NCBI GenBank assembly: GCA_043777755.1
Contig: JAYWHK010000255.1
Coordinates: forward strand, 1 to 20,652
Source: CANHEE01 sp043777755
GTDB taxonomy: Bacteria > Bacteroidota > Bacteroidia > Chitinophagales > Saprospiraceae
Direction: 5' to 3'
Length of the DNA stretch: 20,652 bases
Position 1 is the first letter of the stretch. The number at the start of each line of letters is the position of its first letter. Made by a program: the position numbers and the translations under genes. Below the pieces are notes generated by a model. It was not told where the DNA came from, searched no databases, and was given only the letters and a program-made list of their open reading frames with translations. Positions 12,642 to 20,652 of the stretch are shown here, piece after piece.

Positions 12642-14111
12642 TTACTTTATCTTATTGACACAATCCAAGAGCCATTCTTTTTCCGCAGGATTTTTTTGAT
12701 AAATTAACTCTAAAAGGTATTCTTTTTCTTCTGTTGTTATGCTATGATTGAAAGACTTTTTCCTTAATTTATATATTTTTTTTGTATAAGTTAAAAAGCT
12801 TCTATTTGTTTCATAATGATAATCAATAGCTTCTTGATGGGTCGAAATGTAAGTGTCAAAATTATCAATATTGTGTTCCAAATAGTCATTACGCTCATCA
12901 TAATATTTTTTTATTTGCGCTCTATATAGAATCAATGTATTGAAATAATTGCTTCTTGACAATCCATTTGCAACAACTTGGCGAGCTTCTTCCACTTGAT
13001 TGTTTCTGATATGCATCAATGCAACCGTATATTTCTCAGCATCAACTTTTTCTTTATCTTCTAATTTACTTTTAAAATTATTAATAAACCTCTCCGCAGC
13101 ATCGTATTTTTTTAGCTTAATCCTGGTAACAATTATATTCTTGTAAGTGGCAATGTATATATAACCATTTTCCAACAAAATACCAGCATCTAAACCTCTT
13201 TGATACCAATCGTCTAACTCTTCCAAAAAATTAAGCGTTTGATTGCCTATATTGCCTTGTTTTGTACAAAAATTAGCAATTAAAGTAAATATTTCTTTCA
13301 ATTCCAAATCAGAAATCAGATAATTTGAATTTTTTAAATTGTAGATACAATCATTTAAAACATATTTCAACTGTTGATAAGCACCAACACTGTCTTCTTT
13401 GAGCATTACATAACAATGAAAATACATTTTAATAACCACAGGAAGTTCTCTATTTTCATTCAATGCTTTAACATGAGAAAAGAAGAGGTCGTCAAAACTA
13501 TTTTCTATCGCATTGATTTGGTTCTTTTGTTTTTTATGGTTAAAAGTAATACAAGTCAAGCGCAATTTCTGACACATAAATTCATTATTGATTGCCTGTT
13601 CTATCTGTTCGTAAGCCTCATAATTGTGTTGTCGTTTTTCCTCTGTATAATAGCGAGAATATTCTTCATGAAGAGAACGACACCAACGAAAATAATGCTC
13701 ATTGCGAAGGCTTTGTTTTTCCAAATCAAGAAGAATTTTTTTATAAACATTCTCAAAATCTTTTGACAATTTATTGCTGCGCAAAATTCTTAAATAATCA
13801 ATAGCATCGTCTATGTTATTGCCCTTGCCGAGTTCCAGAACTAAAAACTTAGCAATCAAATCCGTCAATTCACTTTTTGCCCTTGAAAAATTTTTTTCAT
13901 GAAAATCCAAGTCGGGATATGCCTCATACGACAACGCATGATCTTCTACCTCATTGCCTTTGAATGTCTTTATCGCATCAAACAGCTCCAACAGCATGTA
14001 TGTCCTATCTGTCCGTTGAGGATTGTGATAAGGAGACAAAATAAAATTTCGGCAAAGGTTCAATGTTTGCTCGGTTTTCAAGAGCTTATATATTCTGAAT
14101 AACTTGGACAT
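12642..14111 (-). CDS. Hypothetical helical-repeat protein, 489 aa
   Basis: I do not recognise this protein. It lacks signal peptide, membrane segments and catalytic motifs, and is rich in Lys, Glu, Asn, Tyr and Leu. The sequence reads as consecutive amphipathic helices, for example the blocks around KKYDAAERFINNFKSKLE and NNQVEEARQVVANGL. This suggests a TPR-like superhelical scaffold, at least in the C-terminal half. The N-terminus (MSKLFRIYKLLKTEQTLNLCRNFIL) is followed by a SPYHNPQRTDR turn. A role in protein-protein contact is inference. The ATG at 14111 is the natural start. It is divergent from the secreted 937-aa protein and convergent with rluE, so it is transcribed alone. Confidence 0.75.
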   Translation of the reverse strand: MSKLFRIYKLLKTEQTLNLCRNFILSPYHNPQRTDRTYMLLELFDAIKTFKGNEVEDHALSYEAYPDLDFHEKNFSRAKSELTDLIAKFLVLELGKGNNIDDAIDYLRILRSNKLSKDFENVYKKILLDLEKQSLRNEHYFRWCRSLHEEYSRYYTEEKRQHNYEAYEQIEQAINNEFMCQKLRLTCITFNHKKQKNQINAIENSFDDLFFSHVKALNENRELPVVIKMYFHCYVMLKEDSVGAYQQLKYVLNDCIYNLKNSNYLISDLELKEIFTLIANFCTKQGNIGNQTLNFLEELDDWYQRGLDAGILLENGYIYIATYKNIIVTRIKLKKYDAAERFINNFKSKLEDKEKVDAEKYTVALMHIRNNQVEEARQVVANGLSRSNYFNTLILYRAQIKKYYDERNDYLEHNIDNFDTYISTHQEAIDYHYETNRSFLTYTKKIYKLRKKSFNHSITTEEKEYLLELIYQKNPAEKEWLLDCVNKIK

Positions 14112-14415
14112 AAATTCACTGATTTTTTAAAATGTAAAAATAAATTTTATATTTTATTTTTCCAAATTCAATAACCTACTTGAGGAATTTTTTTTACTAT
14201 TTTTTAAAAAATAGTATTATTTATTATTTTTAATAAATTGATTATCAAATAATTATAAATATTTTAACATTGTATTTATATTTGTTTTTTTATAAAAAAA
14301 AGACAATATACTTGAGAAACCTTTTAATTTTTCCCTAACTTAATAAAAATAAAAGCTGAATCTTTGTGAAAAATTAATTCAATTCAATAATTATACATAT
14401 AAATTTTTTTCAAAC
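14112..14415. other. AT-rich divergent intergenic region with a 22-bp palindrome
   Basis: This spacer separates two divergent genes and is strongly AT-rich. It has a perfect 22-bp palindrome at 14195-14216 (half-site TACTATTTTTT). It could bind a regulator shared by both genes or reflect base composition. A near-consensus -7 box, AATCTTTG at 14359-14366, lies about 50 bp before the plus-strand gene. I see no RNA gene. Confidence 0.4.
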
Positions 14416-17229
14416 ATGACTCAAAAAATTCACTTCTTAATCATTTTCCTGCTCTTTCAACTGATAGCAACAGCTCAAAAAACTTTCCAATACGGCAGTA
14501 CTTCTAAAATTGAAGAAGCAAAAGCTGTATTGACTTTACCCAATACTCAGGGCTATCTTCTCGCTGGTTACCAAGACAATGACGCTTACATCGTAAAAAT
14601 TGCGCCAAATGGTACGCTAAGTGCTTCGCCTGTTACGATTCCCAATGCAAACATCAATGCAATCGTAACGATTGATGCCACGAGTTGCTATTTGGTTGGT
14701 GTTGAAGGGAACAAAGCGATGGTGCGAAAATTCAACTTTTCAACCAATACGCTCAGTGCTATCGAAGTGAGCGATGTCCCCAATTCAGAATTTGTGACAG
14801 GTACAAAAACCGCCAATGGCTTTTTGTTCGCAGGTAAAAAAACACTTATTGCCAATCAAAGCGCACCTGTTTTTGCCGTTTTGGGCGGAACATCGCCTAA
14901 TTGGAACAGCACCAAAGCACTGGCTTATCCAAATGCAGCGATTACAGGTGTCACAAGTACTGCCAATGGTGCAGTTTGGATTTGTGGTACTTACCAATCT
15001 GACAACACCAGTTTCGTCTGGAATGTTGATAATGACATGGTAAAAACCTTTTCTAGTGGTACAGGAGTCAAAAGGCAGGCTGCCTTTATTAGCGCTGCAC
15101 CAAACAATGAGGTATATGTAGGTTTCAACGACAAAGTGAACTCAATAAGTTCTTCTACTCGAATTGTTCATTTGGACAATAGCGCAACTATATTGCAAGA
15201 AAAACCTTTTCAAACAGGCGAATTAACCGATGGCGTTGTTCAAAACAACAAGCTGTTTTTTACGGGTAAAAGTGCTGGAAAAGCATTTTTAACAAGCGTT
15301 AGCAATGACCTCACCTTGCTTTCGGCACAGCTTTTTGGCGATGCCACTGACAACGGTGCAAATGGCATTGACACGACGGCAAACGGACAAGTCATTGCTG
15401 GTTATTTGGGCGATTTAATCAGCGACCAAAACATTTTCCTTGCGCTCAACGAAAATAAAAACAAGATAAAATACAGCATTAAAGGCAGAATATTCTCCAC
15501 GCTCGATTGTGCTACTACATTGACTACCAAGCCATTAGACAAATGGACAATCATCGGAAAAAGCACACTTACAGGCAAAGAAAACGTTGCAGTCAGTGAT
15601 GAAACTGGTGAATACACCATGGTTTGTGATACTTCGGGTACTTATACATTGACAGCAAAACCAACCGCAGGTTGGGAAACCTGTTCCCCTATTTCAGTGC
15701 TTGCCGAGCCTTCGGGCTTGGTCAATGTTGCCAATAATCTCTTCATAAAAGACGTTACGAAACAAGAACCTTATCTTTGGTTGGACATTGCCCCTACTTT
15801 TCTCAAAGCGAATGAAGACATCACCTACTATGGTGAAGCACGCAATGCGACTTCTTTTCCTGTCGCCAATGCAAAGGTGGAAGTTCGTTTTTCGCCAGAA
15901 TTGAAGCACGTAAGCTCCTCATTGCCAGCAACTACACCTGCAGCTGACTTTTTGCTGATTGACCTTGGTACAATGAATCCTTTTGAAATCAAAAAATTCC
16001 AATTCAAAAGAAAAATTGACAACCCACTACCCGACCCAAAACGCAGCTATTGGTTAGATGCGCAAATAACACCTTTTCAAACCAGCTTCAAAGGCCCTCG
16101 TTATCAAGTGCTTGGTACTTGTACTGGCTCTAATGTCAAATTTACAATACTCAATACAGGTACGGACACGCTTCCAAGTGATTTTGTACGCCGCTATGAC
16201 ATCGTTGTTGATGATGTTTATTTCCGCAATAGCCAACCATTCAAAAACCTAAAACCTGGTGAATCTCAGACGTTGGAGTTTTCGACCGACCTCGAAAAAC
16301 CAATCGACGGCAGAGCCACGTTTACCATAATTGTGCATCAAGGCAACTCGAAATATCCTAATGTCTATGGCAACCACACTGGTTTTAAAGTGGAAGCCTG
16401 TGGCACTACGAATGGCAATTACAACAGCCTTTCAGCCATTACAGATCTTGACGATGACAAAACAAGGGTTTTTTACGCAGACACTTTGACCAATACTTTT
16501 CCTTTGTCAAAAATTGCATCGTTTCCTACGGGTATAAAAGTCAGCAATAAAAACATCGTTTTGGATTCAATTACGACCTTTGAAATCTATGATGTATTTA
16601 AAAATACAGATACAGTGGCTAAAAAAAGCCTTTACCTAAAGCACACCTTATCAACACCTTTTGAATTAAAAAACATCGAAGCTGGTGTATCTTCTTTGGG
16701 TGATTATGAGATTCAAATTGAGAAAGACAACGTTCTGATTATTGCTTTTAAAGACATCAATCTTGCTCAAAATGCCACTGGAATGGTTGCTTTTCGCTTA
16801 AAAATTCCTTTAAAAAACAATACGGATTCCGTTTTTGTCAATCAAGGTAGTTTAAGGTTTGGTGATACGGGTGATTTTACCAATACTGGTTCTATTTCTC
16901 AAATCGTGAATCCGACAGGTGGTTTGAAAAATGGTGGCACTGCCAATCAGGTATCTATTTTTACAGTTTCAGAAAACCCTTTGTTGCCCGTCAGTGTGTC
17001 ACCCAATCCATTTGGAAACGAGGCTCTTATCTCCGTACCCGAAACGCTTTTAGAAAATGGCGCACTTGATTTGTACATTTATGACCTACATGGTCGTTTG
17101 CAACAAAGCCAAACGATAAGCCAAACCGTCGTCCGCTTAGATGCGAGTAAGCTACAAGCTGGTTTTTACTTTTGTGAAATCAAACAAAATGGAAAAATCG
17201 TCGCAAGGGGAAAAATGGTAAAACGCTAA
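14416..17229 (+). CDS. Large secreted protein with T9SS C-terminal sorting domain
   Basis: The 937-aa protein starts with a clear signal peptide (MTQKIHFLIIFLLFQLIATAQ). Residues about 25-350 contain repeating short beta units (GYLLAGYQDNDAYIVKIAPNG-like), suggesting a beta-propeller. A carboxypeptidase-regulatory-like or Ig segment follows at about 355-445. Several beta-sandwich segments come next, including one at about 720-830 resembling the conserved-repeat domains common in Bacteroidota secreted proteins. The last 79 residues (859-937), from VSVSPNPFGNEA to GKMVKR, are a type-A T9SS sorting domain. It should cross the outer membrane by T9SS and be attached to, or released from, the surface. 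No enzyme motif is seen; adhesion or structure is possible but unproven. Confidence 0.87.
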   Translation: MTQKIHFLIIFLLFQLIATAQKTFQYGSTSKIEEAKAVLTLPNTQGYLLAGYQDNDAYIVKIAPNGTLSASPVTIPNANINAIVTIDATSCYLVGVEGNKAMVRKFNFSTNTLSAIEVSDVPNSEFVTGTKTANGFLFAGKKTLIANQSAPVFAVLGGTSPNWNSTKALAYPNAAITGVTSTANGAVWICGTYQSDNTSFVWNVDNDMVKTFSSGTGVKRQAAFISAAPNNEVYVGFNDKVNSISSSTRIVHLDNSATILQEKPFQTGELTDGVVQNNKLFFTGKSAGKAFLTSVSNDLTLLSAQLFGDATDNGANGIDTTANGQVIAGYLGDLISDQNIFLALNENKNKIKYSIKGRIFSTLDCATTLTTKPLDKWTIIGKSTLTGKENVAVSDETGEYTMVCDTSGTYTLTAKPTAGWETCSPISVLAEPSGLVNVANNLFIKDVTKQEPYLWLDIAPTFLKANEDITYYGEARNATSFPVANAKVEVRFSPELKHVSSSLPATTPAADFLLIDLGTMNPFEIKKFQFKRKIDNPLPDPKRSYWLDAQITPFQTSFKGPRYQVLGTCTGSNVKFTILNTGTDTLPSDFVRRYDIVVDDVYFRNSQPFKNLKPGESQTLEFSTDLEKPIDGRATFTIIVHQGNSKYPNVYGNHTGFKVEACGTTNGNYNSLSAITDLDDDKTRVFYADTLTNTFPLSKIASFPTGIKVSNKNIVLDSITTFEIYDVFKNTDTVAKKSLYLKHTLSTPFELKNIEAGVSSLGDYEIQIEKDNVLIIAFKDINLAQNATGMVAFRLKIPLKNNTDSVFVNQGSLRFGDTGDFTNTGSISQIVNPTGGLKNGGTANQVSIFTVSENPLLPVSVSPNPFGNEALISVPETLLENGALDLYIYDLHGRLQQSQTISQTVVRLDASKLQAGFYFCEIKQNGKIVARGKMVKR

Positions 17230-17237
17230 TGATACCC

Positions 17238-17270
17238 AACGCAGGCAGGGTTCAAAACCCTGCCTGCGTT
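17238..17270. repeat. Strong GC-rich hairpin after the 937-aa gene
   Basis: AACGCAGGCAGGGTT, loop CAA, and its exact complement form a 15-bp perfect stem 8 bp after the stop codon. It is followed by A rather than T on the plus strand, so it is not a canonical terminator; it may protect the mRNA 3' end. The minus-strand tail is not T-rich either. The GC content is far above the surroundings. Confidence 0.65.
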
Positions 17271-17280
17271 AAAAAATTCA

Positions 17281-17378
17281 AAGAAAAAGCTCACTTCCAC
17301 TGACCAAAGTAAAAAGTGAGCTTTCTTCTTCAAAAAACAACTAAGCTGCCGCAGCAGTTTAGCCTTATTCTTATTCTA
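17281..17378 (-). ncRNA. Candidate small RNA, about 100 nt
   Basis: A leftward transcript is suggested by a promoter match at 17383-17414 and a hairpin with T-rich tail at 17286-17324, with no ORF between them. Near its 5' end the RNA could form the stem CUAAACUGC-UGCG-GCAGCUUAG (17362-17341, one mismatch). The terminator loop carries CUUUGGUC. It would run antisense to the spacer between two secreted-protein genes. No known RNA family was recognised; this is a prediction from signals only. Confidence 0.35.
17286..17324 (-). terminator. Hairpin with conserved loop, inverted copy
   Basis: The 11-bp stem AAAGCTCACTT / AAGTGAGCTTT encloses a 17-nt loop. On the minus strand it is followed by TTCTTTG, giving a T-rich tail (GAGCTTTTTCTTT). 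The hairpin is the reverse complement of 18735-18773, with the loop core GACCAAAG conserved. It could also serve the 937-aa gene on the plus strand, though the tail there is CTTCTTC. Confidence 0.55.
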
Positions 17379-17382
17379 AACA

Positions 17383-17414
17383 CAAAGATAGTGCTGCGTG
17401 AGCTATTTTGCAAA
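17383..17414 (-). promoter_or_regulatory. Candidate leftward promoter
   Basis: On the minus strand TTTG (17414-17411), a 20-bp spacer and TATCTTTG (17390-17383) match the Bacteroidota promoter at every consensus position. It points away from the adjacent plus-strand gene into a gene-free spacer. A chance match in AT-rich DNA is possible. Confidence 0.45.
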
Positions 17415-17425
17415 TTTTTTTTAAA

Positions 17426-18715
17426 ATGAAAAATTTTATTATTCTTTTGTTATGCCTTAGTGCATCATTTATGGGTCACACACAGTGCAATAATGGTTGC
17501 ATTATTGGAAACTTAACAATTCCCGTAGGACAAACCGCTACTTTTACCTCGCCAATTGCTCAATGCACAAGTTGTTATGATTGGGATATTAACAGTAATG
17601 CTACTTCATCCGACAACCAAACAGTTGGAACAGTTAAAATTGTTGGAACAGATATGGGGCAAACAGTTCAATTACAAGGAGTAACAGCAGGTGCTTTCAG
17701 CCTGCAATTAACTTATTTTGATGAAACTGGATGCCATACTTGTTGTTTGAATGGAAATGTAATTACACCTCCTGCTTGTAATTACACATTGTCATGTCCT
17801 ACTGTTGTAAGTTCTTCGATAGCAAATCAAACAGTAACATTTAAAGCAAATACAAATCCTGTATTAACAGGGGCTACTTACAATTGGATTGTAACTTATC
17901 AAAATAATATAACTGCTACATATACAGGTACAACAAATTTAGCAACTTTTCCTGCTTCATTATTAAATCAAATTGTATCGATTACAGTTACTGTTTCTCT
18001 TCCTAATTGCCCTACAAAAAGCATTACTTGTTCAGGTTCATATTTTCCTGTAACTCCACTTCCAAATGTAACTTGTTTGAGCTACGACCCTGCAAATCTT
18101 GCTTTTTCACAAGGACAACCATTAAATATAAATGAGGGTGTTTTAAACTATGCATACCTTGGTAATCCGTATAGTGCACCAATTCCTTCTGTTGGTTTAA
18201 CTTTTACTTGGCATTTCAGGTTATTGAATGGAATATTATTAACTTTTAATGGACAAAATCCAACATTTAGACAAATATGTCCATACGACCAAAATAGTCC
18301 AGTTTATGGAACTTATCCAAATAGTAGTCCAGTTATGGCTTTCTGTGTAATAATTTCTAATGGTGTACAAACTAAAACACTTAGTGCAAATAGTAGTATG
18401 GCTTTTCCTTTACCTGTTAGTGGTAGTTCAACAACTTGTTTTTTTCACGAGAGTTGCTTTCCCTTGGGTGCTCCTTCTTCAAGTAGTTCGAAAATAACTG
18501 TTTCACCAAATCCAACATCATCAATTATCAATTTCAATGGCGAAAACTTAGAACTTTATAAGGTTTCTATTTTTGATGATAATGGAAATGAAGTAGTAAG
18601 AAATGCTGCTTTAGATGGCGAGATTAACATCGAAGGCAAAAAAAGAGGATTGTATTTTTACCGAATTACTGACGAAAAAGGATTAATCCAAGAAGGTAAA
18701 CTCATTAAAGAATAA
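17426..18715 (+). CDS. Secreted Cys-rich protein with T9SS sorting domain
   Basis: The 429-aa protein has a signal peptide (MKNFIILLLCLSASFMGHTQ) and a mature part rich in Thr, Asn, Ser and Cys. Several cysteine pairs occur, such as CTSCYDW and CHTCCL, suggesting disulfide-stabilised Ig/PKD-like beta domains. The C-terminal 73 residues (357-429), starting ITVSPNPTSS and ending GKLIKE, are a T9SS type-A sorting domain. I use the ATG at 17426; a TTG 18 bp upstream would spoil the signal peptide. The function is unknown. It is in line with, but separated by hairpins from, the 937-aa secreted protein, and ends before a strong terminator. Confidence 0.85.
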   Translation: MKNFIILLLCLSASFMGHTQCNNGCIIGNLTIPVGQTATFTSPIAQCTSCYDWDINSNATSSDNQTVGTVKIVGTDMGQTVQLQGVTAGAFSLQLTYFDETGCHTCCLNGNVITPPACNYTLSCPTVVSSSIANQTVTFKANTNPVLTGATYNWIVTYQNNITATYTGTTNLATFPASLLNQIVSITVTVSLPNCPTKSITCSGSYFPVTPLPNVTCLSYDPANLAFSQGQPLNINEGVLNYAYLGNPYSAPIPSVGLTFTWHFRLLNGILLTFNGQNPTFRQICPYDQNSPVYGTYPNSSPVMAFCVIISNGVQTKTLSANSSMAFPLPVSGSSTTCFFHESCFPLGAPSSSSSKITVSPNPTSSIINFNGENLELYKVSIFDDNGNEVVRNAALDGEINIEGKKRGLYFYRITDEKGLIQEGKLIKE

Positions 18716-18734
18716 AATAGCAAAGTAACAAAAC

Positions 18735-18781
18735 AAAGCTCACTTGATTCTTTGGTCGGTACAAGTGAGCTTTATTTTTTT
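18735..18781 (+). terminator. Intrinsic terminator with conserved loop
   Basis: The stem AAAGCTCACTT (18735-18745) / AAGTGAGCTTT (18763-18773) has a 17-nt loop and a run of T after it. It terminates the preceding secreted-protein gene. Stem and loop core CTTTGGTC are the inverted copy of 17286-17324. Confidence 0.85.
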
Positions 18782-18805
18782 GATGAAAATTAAAAATCAA
18801 CAAAA

Positions 18806-19282
18806 ATGAGATTAACTTTATTTTTAATTACTGTTTTATTTTTCTGTTCTTGCCAGCGGCAAGCTATTCCATCACAAACGATTGATAGCTATGATAAGGT
18901 TGATAATACACCCAAGATTTCATTTATACAACTCAAAGTATCAAAAAAAGAAGCTGTTTTTGAAGGACAGATTGTCAGTAGGCAAGAAGTCGCAGGTATT
19001 CTTCCTACTCCTTTCAACCCTGTGAAAGCATCTGAGGGACAATGGTTGCTTCGTTTTTTAGATGCTCAAGAGAATGTATTGGAGCAGGTAGTCCTAAAAA
19101 ATCCGTTGGACACTCATTTGGAATTTGCTGATGACAATGGAAAATTCCAAGTCTATACCATGAAAAAACAAGAAGCTGAAATTTTCTTTCGTGTTCAATA
19201 CAGTCCCGAATTTGCGCGCCTTGAAGTTGAGCAAATTTTACCAAATGAAAAAAAGAAAAAACTATTTTCTCTTAATTTATAA
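18806..19282 (+). CDS. Putative lipoprotein, 158 aa
   Basis: The N-terminus MRLTLFLITVLFFCSCQRQ is a short hydrophobic signal ending in Cys. Cys16 is the likely lipidated residue, with F-C-S before it, a relaxed lipobox acceptable in Bacteroidota. The mature part (about 142 aa) is beta-rich and charged, with no recognised domain. It contains GQWLLRFLDAQENVLEQVVLKNPL and ends in a basic tail. The stop codon is 13 bp before the M64 peptidase start, so the two are very likely one operon, and a helper or binding role for the peptidase is possible. The start ATG is 24 bp after the preceding terminator's T run. Confidence 0.75.
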   Translation: MRLTLFLITVLFFCSCQRQAIPSQTIDSYDKVDNTPKISFIQLKVSKKEAVFEGQIVSRQEVAGILPTPFNPVKASEGQWLLRFLDAQENVLEQVVLKNPLDTHLEFADDNGKFQVYTMKKQEAEIFFRVQYSPEFARLEVEQILPNEKKKKLFSLNL

Positions 19283-19295
19283 AATCTTAAACATA

Positions 19296-20652
19296 ATGAA
19301 AAAATATATCCTCACACTTTGCTCTTTTTTTTGTTTTTTGGTGCTTCATGCACAAGTATTCCCTACTGAAACCATCTTGGATAATGGCTCGGCATGTCAA
19401 AGGATAAAATTTGTTTTTTTGAGCGATGGCTATCAATCAAGCGAATTGCCAAGTTTTATCAACCAAGTGAATGTATATAAAAACTATATTTTCACACAAA
19501 CACCTTTTATGGAGTACCGAAATTTTTTTAATTTTTATGCTGTCAAAGTACCATCAGTGGATTCGGGTTGTAACCATGCAGGAACGGCAGTAGATGAAAA
19601 TACAAGTGGTGGACAACCCGTTTCGGTAGTCAATACGTATTTTAATTCTAGGTTTGATACGCCATATAACAATGAAGAAATCCATCGTTATGTTGTACCG
19701 CTAAACAGACCCGCTGTTTTTTCTGTTGCAGCAAGCAACATTCCGAATTACAATCAGATTTTTGTTCTATGCAACTCTCCTTATTATGGAGGTTCAGGAG
19801 GTAGTGATGAAGCTGGTATCTCTACTGGTACTGCTCATTCGGATAGTCCAGAAGTAGCTGTTCACGAAATCGGACACTCTTTCGGAAATCTTGCTGATGA
19901 ATATGAAATAGACGGACCAGGGCAAGGAGAATTAGCCAATAGGACACAAACGACCAATCCGAATACTATAAAATGGAAAAATTGGTTGGGTACAAATGGC
20001 GTTGGTATTTATCAAATTGGCACTTTCCCTTGGTACCGTCCGCATCAAAATTGCAAAATGCGACAACTTGATGTTCCTTTTTGCTCCGTTTGTAAAGAAG
20101 CCATAATCAATAGCATTTACCAACTTGTCACTCCAATTTGTAGTTATGCACCAATGGCTACTAATGTTACAGTCACAAGTGCGACCAATTTTTCAGCCGT
20201 TTTGACACAACCGATACCCAATACATTGAAGTCAGATTGGAAATTAAACGGTGTTTCGATTGCAAACAATGTTTCTACTGTAAATATCACGCCTACTCAA
20301 TTGAGTGCAGGAACAAATACACTAACACTTTATGTAACAGACACTACGAGTTTATCACGCTCTTATTTGCCAAATTCAGGTTATATTTTTAGTCAGACTT
20401 GGACGATTAATTCAAGCGTACTACCGCTTGAACTACTCCGTTTTGATGCCACAAAAAAAGAAAATGATGTATTGCTAAATTGGAAAACGACCAATGAACA
20501 GAATACCAGCCATTTTAATATACAACGAAGTACAGACGGTGCGCATTTCTCTAACATCGGAAAAGTAATGTCTAACAATAAAACGACACTGAATGATTAT
20601 CGCTACGAAGATAAAAATTTACCTTTTGGCACGCTTTACTATCGTCTTGAAC
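19296..20652 (+). CDS. M64-family zinc metallopeptidase, T9SS-type cargo (3' partial)
   Basis: The reading frame starts at ATG 19296 and runs open to the window edge (452 codons seen). A signal peptide (MKKYILTLCSFFCFLVLHAQ) is followed by a peptidase domain: IKFVFLSDGYQ near the start, then the zinc motif HEIGH at 190-194 within VAVHEIGHSFGNLADEY, and later WYRPHQNCKMR with FCSVCKEAI. These features match peptidase family M64 (IgA-peptidase-like). After about residue 370 comes a segment starting VLPLELLRFDA and reading LLNWKTTNEQNTSHFNIQRS, the fibronectin-like module that usually precedes a T9SS sorting domain in Bacteroidota. The sorting domain itself would lie beyond the window. It should be secreted or surface-bound. 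Confidence 0.9.
   Translation, partial: MKKYILTLCSFFCFLVLHAQVFPTETILDNGSACQRIKFVFLSDGYQSSELPSFINQVNVYKNYIFTQTPFMEYRNFFNFYAVKVPSVDSGCNHAGTAVDENTSGGQPVSVVNTYFNSRFDTPYNNEEIHRYVVPLNRPAVFSVAASNIPNYNQIFVLCNSPYYGGSGGSDEAGISTGTAHSDSPEVAVHEIGHSFGNLADEYEIDGPGQGELANRTQTTNPNTIKWKNWLGTNGVGIYQIGTFPWYRPHQNCKMRQLDVPFCSVCKEAIINSIYQLVTPICSYAPMATNVTVTSATNFSAVLTQPIPNTLKSDWKLNGVSIANNVSTVNITPTQLSAGTNTLTLYVTDTTSLSRSYLPNSGYIFSQTWTINSSVLPLELLRFDATKKENDVLLNWKTTNEQNTSHFNIQRSTDGAHFSNIGKVMSNNKTTLNDYRYEDKNLPFGTLYYRLE

Noticed and set aside
17341..17362. GC-rich stem-loop, considered as a separate terminator for the 937-aa gene
   Set aside because: No T-tract on either side; it fits better as part of the candidate small RNA.
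17408..17425. TTG start for the 429-aa secreted protein
   Set aside because: The ATG at 17426 begins a standard signal peptide; the upstream extension disrupts it.

Overview
The window is chromosomal DNA of a Bacteroidota bacterium, most likely Cytophagales-like (the order is inference). The signs are an AT-rich genome, promoters of the Bacteroidota TTTG / TAnnTTTG type, almost no Shine-Dalgarno sequences, and secreted proteins with type IX secretion (T9SS) C-terminal sorting domains. Most genes are housekeeping or conserved accessory genes. I see no prophage, CRISPR array, defence island or intact transposase.

Layout: bases 1-522 hold a terminator-like hairpin, copy 1 of a 107-bp dispersed repeat and AT-rich spacer. 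Then come nth (endonuclease III), two identical tRNA-Glu(UUC) genes with a good promoter and terminator, and, on the minus strand, an unrecognised 194-aa protein. A ~270-bp MITE-like imperfect palindrome follows. Next, on the minus strand, is a TonB-dependent receptor whose leader is a TPP riboswitch, so it is probably a thiamin or thiamin-precursor importer. Divergent from it, behind copy 2 of the dispersed repeat, is a cytoplasmic GH13 alpha-amylase-family protein. Then come a DUF1990 protein (-), a palindromic intergenic element, a membrane-anchored papain-like protease with a DUF4384-like tail (-), a PlsC-type acyltransferase and the rRNA pseudouridine synthase rluE in tandem (+), and a 153-bp palindrome with a perfect 30-bp inner stem. 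A 489-aa helical protein (-) follows. The last 6 kb carries three T9SS-type secreted proteins (one an M64 metallopeptidase running off the window edge) and a small lipoprotein.

Functional links: the riboswitch and receptor form a vitamin B1 uptake unit. The acyltransferase and rluE are 14 bp apart and probably co-transcribed, as are the lipoprotein and the M64 peptidase (13 bp apart). The right-hand genes are cell-surface or secreted products that depend on T9SS genes not in this window.

The less ordinary content is intergenic: several unrelated palindromic elements, an inverted pair of 107-bp repeats 5 kb apart, a terminator hairpin with a conserved loop present twice in opposite orientations, and a possible ~100-nt small RNA read leftward from the spacer at 17.28-17.38 kb. 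All assignments come from reading the sequence; no database search was run.
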